Below, one piece after another: positions 15,608-22,818 of a stretch of DNA of 22,818 nt. Below the pieces are notes generated by a model. The model saw nothing but the letters and a program-made list of their open reading frames with translations, was not told the DNA's origin and made no database searches. The DNA lies in NCBI GenBank assembly GCA_002398365.1, contig DGYK01000054.1, positions 3,927 through 26,744 of the forward strand. The letters run 5' to 3'. Each line of letters starts with the position of its first letter. Positions within the stretch are counted from its first letter, which is position 1. Both the position numbers and the translations under genes were made by a program. This DNA is from Flammeovirgaceae bacterium UBA5008. GTDB lineage: Bacteria > Bacteroidota > Bacteroidia > Cytophagales > Cyclobacteriaceae.

Positions 15608-15739
15608 TTATTTTTTTGGAGGTGGTGGAGGAATTACGATCGGATCGTCTTCACCCGTTCTGGGTGTAACTTGATCTGCCGTGCAACTCACCATCAATAG
15701 GCCAAAAACAAAAATCAATACATACTTCAAGTTTTTCAT
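15608..15739 (-). CDS. Very small proline-tailed lipoprotein
   Basis: Starting at 15739 the product is 43 residues: MKNLKYVLIFVFGLLMVSC with lipobox Cys19, then a short acidic stretch and a PPPPP-containing tail ending KK. A start at 15790 is possible but puts 17 non-signal residues in front. No family recognised. It has its own terminator downstream and an inverted-repeat-rich region upstream. Such mini-lipoproteins are common in Bacteroidota; it may sit with the kinase sensor at the envelope, but this is inference. Confidence 0.6.
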   Translation of the reverse strand: MKNLKYVLIFVFGLLMVSCTADQVTPRTGEDDPIVIPPPPPKK

Positions 15740-15880
15740 TTTTTTAAAATTTAAATGTTGAACATCACCGAGGGCGAGCGGCCAAGGCATGGATTGTCCT
15801 GCTGAACTACTTCAGAATTGGATTTGTCCAAAGTCTCTTGAACACGCAGACACCTGCGGCCTTTTTGATTATGGGTGGGT

Positions 15881-15949
15881 GTCTGTCGCGGTGTAGTTCA
15901 AAATCATGCTACCCATAAAAACACTCTTTTGTACTACACTTTGACAGAC
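15881..15949. repeat. Imperfect 23-base inverted repeat with 23-base spacer
   Basis: The arms are 15881-15903 and 15927-15949. The right arm's complement matches the left at 19 of 23 positions: GTCTGTC, three mismatches, GTGTAGT, one mismatch, CAAAA. The spacer is 15904-15926. It could fold as a long hairpin on either strand or be a regulator binding site between two divergent genes. Confidence 0.75.
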
Positions 15950-16040
15950 GCTGATCAGCTGTACTAGTATGATACAAAGGTGTAATTGTGCGGGGACGAT
16001 TCTGTTCTGAAACTGATCATTTGAATTCGTGAATCAGTCG

Positions 16041-16076
16041 TTTGTTTTCGTTTCTGATTCGTACTTTCTTTGTACA
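16041..16076 (+). promoter_or_regulatory. Possible Bacteroidota promoter next to the start of the plus-strand gene
   Basis: A TTTG at 16041-16044 is followed, 20 bases later, by TTTCTTTG (16065-16072), one mismatch from the TAnnTTTG -7 element. The ATG is at 16077, so transcription would start at or very near the start codon (leaderless). The sequence is T-rich, so a chance match is possible. Confidence 0.35.
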
Positions 16077-16847
16077 ATGGAAGTACAAACACACCACATT
16101 GAATTTTTATTGGAGGCTCTTGCAGAGAAGACAGGTCAACTGTTTGAAACCAAAGGCTTTGCTGAAATGACCGAGCAGATCGGTTCTCTCGGAGAGAGAT
16201 ATATTCACGAAAATCTTTATCTGGCAAAAAATAATGCAAAGGCTAAAGGGCAAGCTGTATTGAACCTACAACATTCCAAGCTTGATCTCATCGCCAAATT
16301 TCTTGGTTATAAAAACTATCGATTGTTTGTTGAGCAACTAGAGAATCCGATTGATAAAGTTTTAGTGGGATTAATTGGTAGTTACTACAGCTATGTAAGA
16401 AAAAACGAAAAGGTGGGTACACTATTCAGGTCGCCTGTGAGCATCACGAATGAAAACGGAAAAATCTGGATGAACTTAAAAGGTCCTAAATGGAATTTTA
16501 AAGGAGAGGTTGTATTAAAAAATGGCTGCTTGTTTATTCTTTTAAAATCTGACGGAGGGAAAATGATTCACCATGTTTATAAGATTGGCGTTCGGGAAAG
16601 TCCGAATTTGCTTCAAGGGATTTTCTCGGGTGTTTCAACGGCTTTTGATCCCATTGGGGGGCGGGCAATATTGGTTCGTAGCGAAAAAGAATTTGCTACG
16701 CTAAAAAATGCAGAGTTGAGTGTTGCTAAATTGAAAAAGTCGAAGGATTTTTTTGATACCAAGCTTGCTACCTATTTTTCATCGTACGAAAAAAACAACT
16801 TAAGTATTAATAAGATCGTCTCATTCTCTGAAAAAGATTTGGGCTAG
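16077..16847 (+). CDS. Unrecognised helical-then-beta protein
   Basis: A 256-residue protein using the ATG at 16077; a start at 16029 is possible but adds a stretch unlike the rest. The N-terminal half (1-90) is helical with the pattern LAKNNAKAKGQAVLNLQHSK and KLDLIAKFLGYKNYRLFVEQL (56-76), reminiscent of a small HTH- or SAM-like helix bundle but not certain. The C-terminal half is strand-forming (about 110-200) and basic. No signal peptide or TM helix. I do not recognise a family. It is the only plus-strand gene in the middle of the window, with a region of inverted repeats upstream and a heptad-repeat array downstream. Regulator or effector are both open. Confidence 0.75.
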   Translation: MEVQTHHIEFLLEALAEKTGQLFETKGFAEMTEQIGSLGERYIHENLYLAKNNAKAKGQAVLNLQHSKLDLIAKFLGYKNYRLFVEQLENPIDKVLVGLIGSYYSYVRKNEKVGTLFRSPVSITNENGKIWMNLKGPKWNFKGEVVLKNGCLFILLKSDGGKMIHHVYKIGVRESPNLLQGIFSGVSTAFDPIGGRAILVRSEKEFATLKNAELSVAKLKKSKDFFDTKLATYFSSYEKNNLSINKIVSFSEKDLG

Positions 16848-16852
16848 ACAAT

Positions 16853-17065
16853 TGTCAATAGTCATTGGGGATTGGGACTTAGGGCTTGGGGCTTGGGAGA
16901 TGTGGTTGCGACACGGTTGGTGTAAAGAAGTCAGAAGATAGAATTCAGAAGTCGGAATTGGTCAATGGTCAATAGTCAATAGTCATTGGGGCTTAGGACT
17001 TGGGACTTGGGAGATCGGGTTGCGACACGGTTGGAGTAAAGAAGTCAGAAGATAGAAGTCGGAAT
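16853..17065. repeat. Array of degenerate 7-bp tandem repeats, two ~105-base copies
   Basis: The region is built almost wholly of 7-bp units in three classes: GTCAATA/GTCATTG, TTGGGAC/TTAGGGC and GAAGTCA/GAAGATA. They are joined by a conserved linker of about 25 bases (GGTTGCGACACGGTTGG). The composite occurs twice in tandem, at about 16853-16960 and 16961-17065. It is related to the array at 20479-20696. It resembles the short heptanucleotide (STRR-like) repeats known in cyanobacteria (comparison from memory), not a CRISPR array. Confidence 0.85.
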
Positions 17066-17107
17066 GAGGTATGTTGTAAGATGGATTTCTATGCAAGATA
17101 GAAAATC

Positions 17108-18073
17108 TCACTCCTTAAATTCCTTAGTCTTTATTACTTGGAAACCGCTTTTATCTCTAATTTCCTCAAGTCGCCCAAATAATTTATCCATCTCTGACGT
17201 AGGAATTAACAAATTCGAAAAGTGAATTTGCTCTCCATTCTTCTTTATTAGTGTCGTGTATTCAAAATCGTTCCAGGGTGCATTGCTGTCGTTGACGGTT
17301 GTCAATCTTTTTGTGAAATCGCCCTTGTCGAGTTGCTCTTTACCAGCGGGTGATACAATAAAAAATATGTTTTCTCCTTTTCTAAAGTATACTTTCCACT
17401 GCCCGTTTTTCCTCCAATGATTGACAGCAATTAAAATGCCCGGGAGTGCTATGAGCGATGTAAACGCCTGAAGAATCAGAAATGGGATTAACTTAAATGG
17501 GGTGTTATCCATCACTGAACCGTATATCCATATTACCGGAGTCATCACAATAAACAAGATTGAAAACAGTAGTTTTTTAAGTATCGTAGATTTCCTGATT
17601 TCATACACATATTCTTCTTTCACCATTTCTCTGGAAGCCCGCGTTTTTCCTTTGGCGAAGAAGAACTCTATCACGTCAAAAATCCAAGGAGTCTGATGGT
17701 GGTATTCTGATGTTTTTAGATTTTCCAGAAGTAATTTTCTTTCTGCTTTATTAAATAGCTTAACGAGACTAAAAAGCTGATCAAATCCTTTCACAATGGA
17801 AGCGTTCGATCTGACGGTCCATTTCTTAGGAGCATAGAAGACTGCAAATTTGCCGTCCTCAGCCCAGTACATGGATAGTTTGTCCCCCAAATGATTCGTC
17901 AAGCAAATCGAGGGTTCCGCGTGTTCTTCAACTATTTTACTGCTCTTGACGTATTCTTCCTCCCAGTTGAATTGCTTTATTGCATTGAGTGTATCTTCTA
18001 ATGTCAATTCCCGCTCCGCAGTGAACTCATTAATTTCAAACTCCGGAAATTGTTCTCTAACTTTTAAACTCAT
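17108..18073 (-). CDS. Unrecognised two-TM protein
   Basis: A 321-residue protein. Residues 1-160 are soluble and mixed, with a strand-rich core around LSMYWAEDGKFAVFYAPKKW (66-85). Two hydrophobic segments follow (about 166-188 and 193-215), and then a C-terminal soluble part (about 220-321). There is no signal peptide. I recognise no family and no catalytic residues. It lies after the repeat array and 100 bases downstream of the 422-residue protein's stop, so it may be in the same transcription unit or have its own promoter. Function unknown. Confidence 0.75.
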   Translation of the reverse strand: MSLKVREQFPEFEINEFTAERELTLEDTLNAIKQFNWEEEYVKSSKIVEEHAEPSICLTNHLGDKLSMYWAEDGKFAVFYAPKKWTVRSNASIVKGFDQLFSLVKLFNKAERKLLLENLKTSEYHHQTPWIFDVIEFFFAKGKTRASREMVKEEYVYEIRKSTILKKLLFSILFIVMTPVIWIYGSVMDNTPFKLIPFLILQAFTSLIALPGILIAVNHWRKNGQWKVYFRKGENIFFIVSPAGKEQLDKGDFTKRLTTVNDSNAPWNDFEYTTLIKKNGEQIHFSNLLIPTSEMDKLFGRLEEIRDKSGFQVIKTKEFKE

Positions 18074-18151
18074 TACTGATGTTCAAATTTCTACCTTCTA
18101 CCATAAAAGGCAAACCAAGCTCTCGCCCTAAATTAATCATTTAATTAAATA

Positions 18152-18178
18152 GTAGCAGGTAGCAACGTGGTTGTTACA
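18152..18178 (-). terminator. Weak hairpin overlapping the stop of the 422-residue gene
   Basis: On the minus strand, GTAACAAC and GTTGCTAC (18170-18177 and 18159-18166) pair around a 3-base loop, with one G-U pair. The hairpin overlaps the stop codon and is followed by an AT-rich run without a clean T-tract, so it is only a weak candidate terminator. Confidence 0.3.
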
Positions 18179-19442
18179 CGATCACCTTCAAAACTAAATA
18201 GCCAACGGCTATACAAATCAAAAGTGATAGTAGTAGTGAGAGGCCTTGTCCGAAAATACCTAAGCCCCATTTGGGTAATACGATATTGGCAAGGCTTCTG
18301 CGATAGGGCGGTGCGGGTTGATACTTCGGTATGATGGAGGCGGGTATATGGATATCCCAACTGCCGCGCACCAACAGGGGCATGATAAAATCAAACGTAA
18401 CTTGTTCATCGCCTTTGGCCCATAGTGTTCGGTACGACCCCATGTTGGGCACACTGATGATGGCATACAGTGGCTTGTTCCAAATGGTTTTATCGGTGGC
18501 ATTCTCTTCCAACATTTTATCCGGATTCTCCAAATGATTGTAATAGTCTTGCTTGATCAACGGTAGTGCCGTGCCCACCGACTTGGGCTCTACGCCTATG
18601 TCGGCACTCTCTTTGGGTAACTTGCGGATTCCTTCGCAGTAGATGGCTCCAATGGCCATGTCTGCTTTTTTATCAAAGGCCTGGCCGGTATTTACATACC
18701 ACGGAGACACATTGGGCAAAATTTTTAACACAATGCTGAAGGGCTTGTGGCGCTGGTTGGCAATTTCTCTTTTGCCCTCGTCTTCTTCTTCTCTGTCTTT
18801 CATCCAGCTCTCGGTTTCTACGGTTACCGAAAACCGGGTGAGCCACATATCCATTTTAATGTTTTGCATAATGATGGTGGAATCGCGCACGAAATAAACT
18901 TCCTTCAGGTAAGTTTTGTAAGGAGAAATGGTGTTGCGAGCGCCATCGTATCGTTCTAAAATAGCGGTGAGTGTTTTGCTTCTCGTTTCTTCGAAGGGAG
19001 CCGGTGGCACCACCGTGACGCGGATGTCGGGTTTGCCGGACGTGCGATCATCGGGGTCGAAGAGGAAACTGGTAATGGTAAACGGAGTCACAAACTGCGA
19101 ATACTTTTTGGGGTTTTTGAAAACTGAATCTTGCCGGTATTCTTCTCCCTGATAAATGAATTTATCGATGTGCACCTGGGGTCCTTCGAACTGGTTGCTG
19201 GTCATGTGCAGGTGTGCGTTGTAATCAAGTTGCCATTCTTGTTTGTCTTTCAAATTGACTTTGCCTTTTAGCTCGTTTAGCAGATGGGTTTTAAAAGACA
19301 GGTAGGCATCTTTGTCGGACTTCTCATATTCTTTGTAAGAAACTTCTTCTTTGTAACTATCATTCTGATGGTTGACGATAATGCCTACACCTAAAATGAG
19401 GATGAGCAGTGGCAAGCCGATGCGGAAAATATTTTTGTTCAT
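18174..19442 (-). CDS. Unrecognised protein with N- and C-terminal TM helices
   Basis: A 422-residue protein. A hydrophobic helix at 6-23 (IFRIGLPLLILILGVGIIV) acts as an anchor or signal. A large central domain (about 40-385) is rich in strands and acidic residues and includes WQLDYNAHLHM (67-77). A second helix at about 396-421 (GQGLSLLLSLLICIAVGYLV) is C-terminal. So the middle is probably on the periplasmic side, fixed at both ends. No family recognised. It is followed downstream by the two-TM protein and preceded by the helical protein gene, with a terminator between them. Possible cell-envelope module; no enzyme motif seen. Confidence 0.78.
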   Translation of the reverse strand: MNKNIFRIGLPLLILILGVGIIVNHQNDSYKEEVSYKEYEKSDKDAYLSFKTHLLNELKGKVNLKDKQEWQLDYNAHLHMTSNQFEGPQVHIDKFIYQGEEYRQDSVFKNPKKYSQFVTPFTITSFLFDPDDRTSGKPDIRVTVVPPAPFEETRSKTLTAILERYDGARNTISPYKTYLKEVYFVRDSTIIMQNIKMDMWLTRFSVTVETESWMKDREEEDEGKREIANQRHKPFSIVLKILPNVSPWYVNTGQAFDKKADMAIGAIYCEGIRKLPKESADIGVEPKSVGTALPLIKQDYYNHLENPDKMLEENATDKTIWNKPLYAIISVPNMGSYRTLWAKGDEQVTFDFIMPLLVRGSWDIHIPASIIPKYQPAPPYRRSLANIVLPKWGLGIFGQGLSLLLSLLICIAVGYLVLKVIV

Positions 19443-19454
19443 GGTATTGATTGT

Positions 19455-19475
19455 TATCTATTGACTATTGACTTA
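19455..19475 (-). repeat. Short heptad-repeat remnant (reverse orientation)
   Basis: The plus strand reads TATTGAC TATTGAC, the complement of the GTCAATA heptad in the larger arrays. It lies immediately upstream of the 422-residue gene's start (19442). Two units only. Confidence 0.55.
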
Positions 19476-19476
19476 T

Positions 19477-19529
19477 AAAAAAGGTCTACCCGCCTGGTGG
19501 CAAAAGCCAGCGCAAGCGAAGTAGACCTA
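19477..19529 (-). terminator. Intrinsic terminator of the helical-protein gene
   Basis: On the minus strand, AGGTCTAC and its exact complement (19521-19528 and 19482-19489) form the outer stem. An inner CTGG/CCAG stem lies within the loop, and a run of Ts follows (19477-19481 side). It lies about 20 bases beyond the stop at 19550. Confidence 0.75.
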
Positions 19530-19549
19530 ACCCAGGAAACCCAAAATTC

Positions 19550-20302
19550 TTAGTCCTCGTCTTGGTCTTTAAATTTCAAGCTCGAGAGGCGTTTGAATTC
19601 TTTGCTTGATGGCCCGAAGGCAGACCGAGCATATTTTTTAGTTACCCGTACGCACTTAATCAACCCTTGTTCCGTGCCGTACAGAATATTATCGCGATTC
19701 TCTAATGCCGAGTTGAAGTCAATTTTGGCGTTTTGCGCTACGTCATTTCGGGTCCTGACTTCATTTAACATCGATTCAAGAGCCTCTACGGTCAGATCCA
19801 GTTCGTTGGGCAGATAGTTTTCTTCGGCCTTCACCATGGTGATCAACCTTTTAAAGTTTTTGATCCTGTTGTTCATACTGCCCTGCGCCACGGAGTTGCG
19901 TCTGCGTTCCTCTTCCACGGTTGTCTCTGCTGTGGGATCGATCTCTGGTTCATCAATAGCGTTGATGCGCTTACTGCGGTACTTGTTGACCTGCTTGGTG
20001 ATCTTCACGATTGTTTCCGGAAGAATGTCTAAAGAAGCCGCGGCATTGCTCACGCGGGTGACTAACTTATCTAGTTCATCGAAGACACGCGCACGCGCAG
20101 TAATGGCCTTAGTCATGTCGCTGTGCGCCTTATCCAGAACCGTTAGTGCCAGTTGGGCTTGCAACAGCAAGTTCTTCAAGAAGTCGAGCTTGATGATGGC
20201 TCGAGCCGGGTTGAACTTAGCACCTAATTTATCGATGCGTTTTACAAATTCATCAAAGTTGGTCACGTTTGTTTCGTGTCCGGAGTCAAATTGTTTTTTC
20301 AT
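19550..20302 (-). CDS. Unrecognised helical cytoplasmic protein
   Basis: A 250-residue, strongly charged, helix-forming protein without signal or TM helix. A long amphipathic helix (about 12-115) has Leu/Ile at heptad-like spacing; an acidic stretch (IDEPEIDPTAETTVEEERRR, 116-135) interrupts it, and another helix pair (140-220) follows before a basic C-terminus ending in DQDED. Likely a coiled-coil, oligomeric protein. I recognise no family. It has its own terminator and sits upstream of the 422-residue gene on the same strand. Upstream (20303 onwards) I see no clear promoter. Confidence 0.75.
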   Translation of the reverse strand: MKKQFDSGHETNVTNFDEFVKRIDKLGAKFNPARAIIKLDFLKNLLLQAQLALTVLDKAHSDMTKAITARARVFDELDKLVTRVSNAAASLDILPETIVKITKQVNKYRSKRINAIDEPEIDPTAETTVEEERRRNSVAQGSMNNRIKNFKRLITMVKAEENYLPNELDLTVEALESMLNEVRTRNDVAQNAKIDFNSALENRDNILYGTEQGLIKCVRVTKKYARSAFGPSSKEFKRLSSLKFKDQDED

Positions 20303-20713
20303 AGAATTTTATTTTTTGTTTGTAAAAACGCTTGCATAACTCGTGCCAAACTTGAAAACGCGATTTTGAGCGAGATTTGCCAGTTTATGATTCGGAGAGA
20401 GGTCTGAACTAACGATATATAAACAATTTGCTCGTTGTATATCAACAAAAATTAAATTTTTGAGGGTGCTGTTGAGGGGTCGTGATGCGAACACGCTTGG
20501 GGTAAAGAAGTCGGAATTGGTAAGTAAATTGTCATTGGTCAATGGTTATTAGTCATTGGTCATTGGGGATTAGGACTTGGGACTTGGGACTTAGGGCTTG
20601 GGGTTTTGTGCTGAGAGACGGGAGGTGGTAATGGTCATTAGGCAATAGTCACTGGGGTTAGTAGTTATGGATTAGAACTTGGGGATTAGAATTTGTTCCA
20701 AAAAACGCACCAC
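20303..20713. other. Gene-free stretch with palindrome and repeat array
   Basis: No supported gene. It holds a perfect 8-base inverted repeat around one base (20446-20462: CAAAAATT-A-AATTTTTG), which may be an operator for the gene ending at 20302's left side, and the heptad-repeat array from 20479. The palindrome is AT-rich, so chance is possible. Confidence 0.5.
20479..20696. repeat. Second array of degenerate 7-bp repeats
   Basis: This copy begins with a variant linker (GATGCGAACACGCTTGGGG), then GTAAAGAAGTCGGAATTGG, then about ten 7-bp units (GTCATTG, GTCAATG, GTTATTA, GGACTTG types) and decays into irregular units. It shares all three unit classes with the array at 16853, but the order differs. 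Confidence 0.8.
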
Positions 20714-20747
20714 AAAAAAATGCCCTTTCAGCGAAGCCAAAAGGGCA
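20714..20747 (-). terminator. Intrinsic terminator of the superoxide dismutase gene
   Basis: On the minus strand, TGCCCTTT and AAAGGGCA (20740-20747 and 20721-20728) pair around a loop, followed by a T7 run (20714-20720). It lies about 30 bases past the stop at 20780. Confidence 0.88.
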
Positions 20748-20779
20748 CTTGTATGATGTAGATGTTCTTCTAAAACAGA

Positions 20780-21379
20780 CTAGGCAAATCGTTTTGCTAC
20801 TTCTGCCCAGTTTACTACGTTCCAGAAAGCAGCGCAATAATCAGGTCTGCGGTTTTGATAGTTTAAGTAGTAGGCGTGCTCCCACACATCCAAACCTAAA
20901 ATGGGCGTACCTTTCACTTCGGCAATATCCATCAAGGGATTGTCTTGATTCGGAGTAGACGTGATGGCTAATTTTCCGTCAGCACCTTTAATTAACCAAG
21001 CCCAACCGGAGCCGAAGCGTGTGGTGGCTGCTGCGTTAAATTTAGTTTTGAACTCTTCAAAGTTTCCGAAAGCTGCGTTGATCGCATCGGCTAATGCGCC
21101 TGTCGGTGCACCACCAGCGTTCGGGCCCATGATCGTCCAGAACAAACTGTGGTTGTAATGTCCACCACCATTGTTGCGAACGGCTGCCGGATATTTTGAA
21201 ATGTTCTTGCAGATTTCTTCAATAGAAAGATTCGCCTCCGGCTTGTCTGCCAATGCGTTGTTTAAGTTGGTCACATACGCGTTGTGGTGTTTCCCATGGT
21301 GAATTTCCATGGTGCGTGCGTCAATGTGTGGTTCTAATGCAGTCGTTGCATACGGTAATGCGGGAAGTGTAAAGGCCAT
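20780..21379 (-). CDS. sodA: Superoxide dismutase, Mn-type
   Basis: A 199-residue protein with the full Fe/Mn superoxide dismutase pattern. Metal ligands by family position are H27 (EIHHGKHH), H77 (GGGHYNHSLFW, 71-81), D164 and H168 (DVWEHAYY, 164-171). GGGHxNHxxFW and a Gln in TPNQDNPLM (Q145) favour Mn over Fe. It converts superoxide to H2O2 and O2 in the cytoplasm; no signal peptide. It is a single-gene unit with its own promoter and terminator and is divergent from the DUF4153-type gene. Metal preference was judged by signature residues only, and cambialistic enzymes exist. Confidence 0.97.
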   Translation of the reverse strand: MAFTLPALPYATTALEPHIDARTMEIHHGKHHNAYVTNLNNALADKPEANLSIEEICKNISKYPAAVRNNGGGHYNHSLFWTIMGPNAGGAPTGALADAINAAFGNFEEFKTKFNAAATTRFGSGWAWLIKGADGKLAITSTPNQDNPLMDIAEVKGTPILGLDVWEHAYYLNYQNRRPDYCAAFWNVVNWAEVAKRFA

Positions 21380-21418
21380 ATTATTAAATTTTTAGTTTAT
21401 TTAAATTACTTTAGTTTT

Positions 21419-21446
21419 CAAATATACAACCTCGAAAGCGGTCAAA
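21419..21446 (-). promoter_or_regulatory. Bacteroidota-type promoter of superoxide dismutase
   Basis: On the minus strand, TATATTTG (21419-21426) matches the TAnnTTTG -7 element and TTTG (21443-21446) the -33 element, separated by 16 bases. The leader to the ATG at 21379 would be about 35 bases. The spacer is a little short of the usual 19-21. Confidence 0.6.
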
Positions 21447-21488
21447 AAGTTTTTAAGCTAAATAAATTAATATCATCTTAAGCGCCAC

Positions 21489-22818
21489 ATGAAGTTTCCA
21501 TCCTTTAAAAAAATCGTCTCCAGTGTAGAATCCGTTCTTGCGAGGTTTCCGTTTGCCATTGTTGCCAGCCTTTTCGGAACGGTGGTATCCTATATGCTGG
21601 CGGATTTGCCCTATGACGGTGATGAATTCACACGACTTACCCTTACCCGATTAGAATGGGTATCCATGCTAGCGCTGCCGTTGTTTCTGTCTGCCACGCT
21701 TTTCGCTGAATCAAACCGATTCAGTAAACCGAAGACAATAGTATTATCAATTGCGGTTCTACTTCTGACTATCGGAATTTACTTTTCATTTGATTCTGCT
21801 CTATTAACATCGGATACCATCCGTTTCGCATTACTCTTCATTAGCTTTCACTTACTAGTATCCTTTGCAGGTTTCTTGTCAAATAGCACGATCAATGCAT
21901 TCTGGGAATTCAACAAAGTGCTCTTTCTTCGAATCCTTACAGCGTTACTTTATAGTACGGTCATCTACATTGGGTTGTGCATCGCAATCCTGGCTGTTGA
22001 TCAACTATTTGTGCTAGATCTAAATGCTAAAGTCTACGGAAAGTTGTTTTGTATCATCTTTGGTTTGTTTAATACGATTTTCTTTTTGGCGGGAGTGCCA
22101 TCTATGATGAAGGAAGGTGATCCTTTGGAATCGTATCCTAAAGGGCTTAAAATTTTCACACAGTTTGTGCTTATTCCATTGAGTATTATCTACCTGATGA
22201 TTCTTCTGGCTTACGAAGCTAAAATTGTGTTGCAGTGGTCGTTGCCGGATGGATGGGTGGGATGGCTCGTTGCAGGCTACGCAGTGTTCGGAATATTTTC
22301 TTTTCTATTGATATTCCCCATTCGCACTCAGGAAGAAAACAGATGGATTCATATTTTTTCAAAATGGTTTTACCTGTTATTGATTCCTCTGATCGTTCTT
22401 TTATTCATTGCTATTTGGACGCGGATACGCGCATACGGCATTACTGAAAATCGCTACTTTCTTGTCTTATTAGGAGTATGGCTTACGGGCATTACGATTT
22501 ACTTCTCATTGCAGAAAACAAACATCCGAATCATACCGATCAGCTTATTCTTGCTCTGCATGATGGCCACTTGGGGTCCTCAAAGTGCCCCCACAATGTC
22601 CATGTATTCACAATTGTCCAGAATCATTTCTTTCTACGAGTCCAAAAATTCATACCATGATGGTAAACTGAAAAAATTACCGGATTCAGTTAAAACTCCG
22701 AAAGAAATTTACAATCTTCCTGATCATCTCTTGCACCGATACAACCCGCGTGCTTTTCAAAATACCTTTGATATTAATATCGACTCTCTTTTTGAAATAG
22801 GATCTCAAAAAAAGGATC
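21489..22818 (+). CDS. DUF4153-type multi-TM membrane protein, 3' end off the window
   Basis: An ATG at 21489 opens a frame of 443 residues that is still open at the right edge. It has about ten to twelve hydrophobic segments, starting with a basic N-terminus and PFAIVASLFGTVVSYML (21-37). It has the ENRYFLVLLGVWLTGITIYF pattern (319-338) characteristic of the Bacteroidota DUF4153 family. Function of DUF4153 is unknown. The visible end (from about 355) turns soluble, with a helical stretch around MYSQLSRIISFYES. It is divergent from sodA with about 110 bases between, so the two promoters share that space. The family call is from motif recognition. Confidence 0.85.
   Translation, partial: MKFPSFKKIVSSVESVLARFPFAIVASLFGTVVSYMLADLPYDGDEFTRLTLTRLEWVSMLALPLFLSATLFAESNRFSKPKTIVLSIAVLLLTIGIYFSFDSALLTSDTIRFALLFISFHLLVSFAGFLSNSTINAFWEFNKVLFLRILTALLYSTVIYIGLCIAILAVDQLFVLDLNAKVYGKLFCIIFGLFNTIFFLAGVPSMMKEGDPLESYPKGLKIFTQFVLIPLSIIYLMILLAYEAKIVLQWSLPDGWVGWLVAGYAVFGIFSFLLIFPIRTQEENRWIHIFSKWFYLLLIPLIVLLFIAIWTRIRAYGITENRYFLVLLGVWLTGITIYFSLQKTNIRIIPISLFLLCMMATWGPQSAPTMSMYSQLSRIISFYESKNSYHDGKLKKLPDSVKTPKEIYNLPDHLLHRYNPRAFQNTFDINIDSLFEIGSQKKD

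Larger units (their letters stand above)
15740..16076. other. Intergenic region between divergent genes, rich in inverted repeats
   Basis: This stretch separates the small lipoprotein (minus strand) from the gene at 16077 (plus strand). It holds a 5-base hairpin (15818-15831), a C-G-C-A-G hairpin (15845-15858) followed by five Ts at 15862-15866 on the plus strand, and a long imperfect inverted repeat (15881-15949). No open reading frame with family signals is seen. It could hold promoters for both genes or a small RNA. Confidence 0.6.

Noticed and set aside
15845..15866. Plus-strand terminator
   Set aside because: The stem is only 5 bp and no plus-strand gene lies upstream.
16853..17065. CRISPR array
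   Set aside because: Units are 7 bp and degenerate, without spacers of constant length and without cas genes.
19836..20339. Plus-strand frame of 167 codons
   Set aside because: Antisense shadow of the helical protein, with a Ser/Leu-rich composition typical of such shadows.
20446..20462. Operator at the perfect AT-rich palindrome
   Set aside because: Composition makes such palindromes likely by chance, and no regulator is linked; kept only as a note.
16853..20696. Insertion sequence or transposon bounded by the repeats
   Set aside because: No transposase and no terminal inverted repeats or target duplications seen.

Overview
This window looks like a chromosomal segment of a Bacteroidota bacterium, probably Cytophagales-like (lineage is an inference). 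The evidence is an envelope-heavy gene set with many Cys-lipoproteins, a TPR histidine kinase paired with a LytTR response regulator, a DUF4153-type membrane protein, weak Shine-Dalgarno signals, and one clear Bacteroidota-type promoter (TTTG, then TAnnTTTG) upstream of the superoxide dismutase gene. Nearly everything is on the minus strand. The exceptions are the gene at 16077 and the truncated gene at the right edge.

Region 1 (1 to about 3.6 kb) is a small defence island, visibly more AT-rich than the right half. At the left edge is a truncated HamA-like nuclease (DUF1837, Hachiman system); its HamB helicase partner would lie outside the window. Next to it is a two-gene unit: an AIPR-family protein (PD-(D/E)xK-like N-terminus, AIPR core, fused C-terminal cold-shock domain) followed by a small membrane-anchored protein.

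Region 2 (3.75 to 8.3 kb) reads as one minus-strand operon ending in a strong hairpin at 3762-3807. In transcription order it has a PH-like two-TM protein, a lamin-tail-domain lipoprotein, a voltage-gated K+ channel coupled to it by a TGATG junction, a phospholipase-D nuclease-like protein with four TM helices and coiled coils, and a lipoprotein with a degenerate vWA-like motif. I do not recognise this combination as a described system, and it is the best candidate for something new.

Region 3 (8.4 to 11.6 kb) is a run of small, mostly secreted or membrane proteins, each carrying one small domain: a conserved Bacteroidota secreted protein, KTSC, a coiled-coil lipoprotein, an Excalibur lipoprotein, a double zinc-binding-module protein, DUF4236, and a Cas2/SinR-like small protein overlapping DUF4236.

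Region 4 (11.7 to 15.8 kb) holds a membrane-anchored TIR protein, a LytTR response regulator and its TPR-type histidine kinase, and a tiny proline-tailed lipoprotein with its own terminator. The intergenic stretch 15740-16076 is unusually rich in inverted repeats.

Region 5 (16 to 20.7 kb) has four genes of unknown function: one plus-strand helical protein, two membrane proteins and one helical soluble protein. They are interspersed with arrays of degenerate 7-bp repeats (GTCAATA, TTGGGAC and GAAGTCA types) at 16853-17065, about 19455-19475 and 20479-20696.

Region 6 (20.7 kb to the end) is housekeeping: Mn-type superoxide dismutase with promoter and terminator, and, divergent from it, a truncated DUF4153-type membrane protein. 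I saw no tRNA, rRNA, CRISPR array, transposase or integrase.
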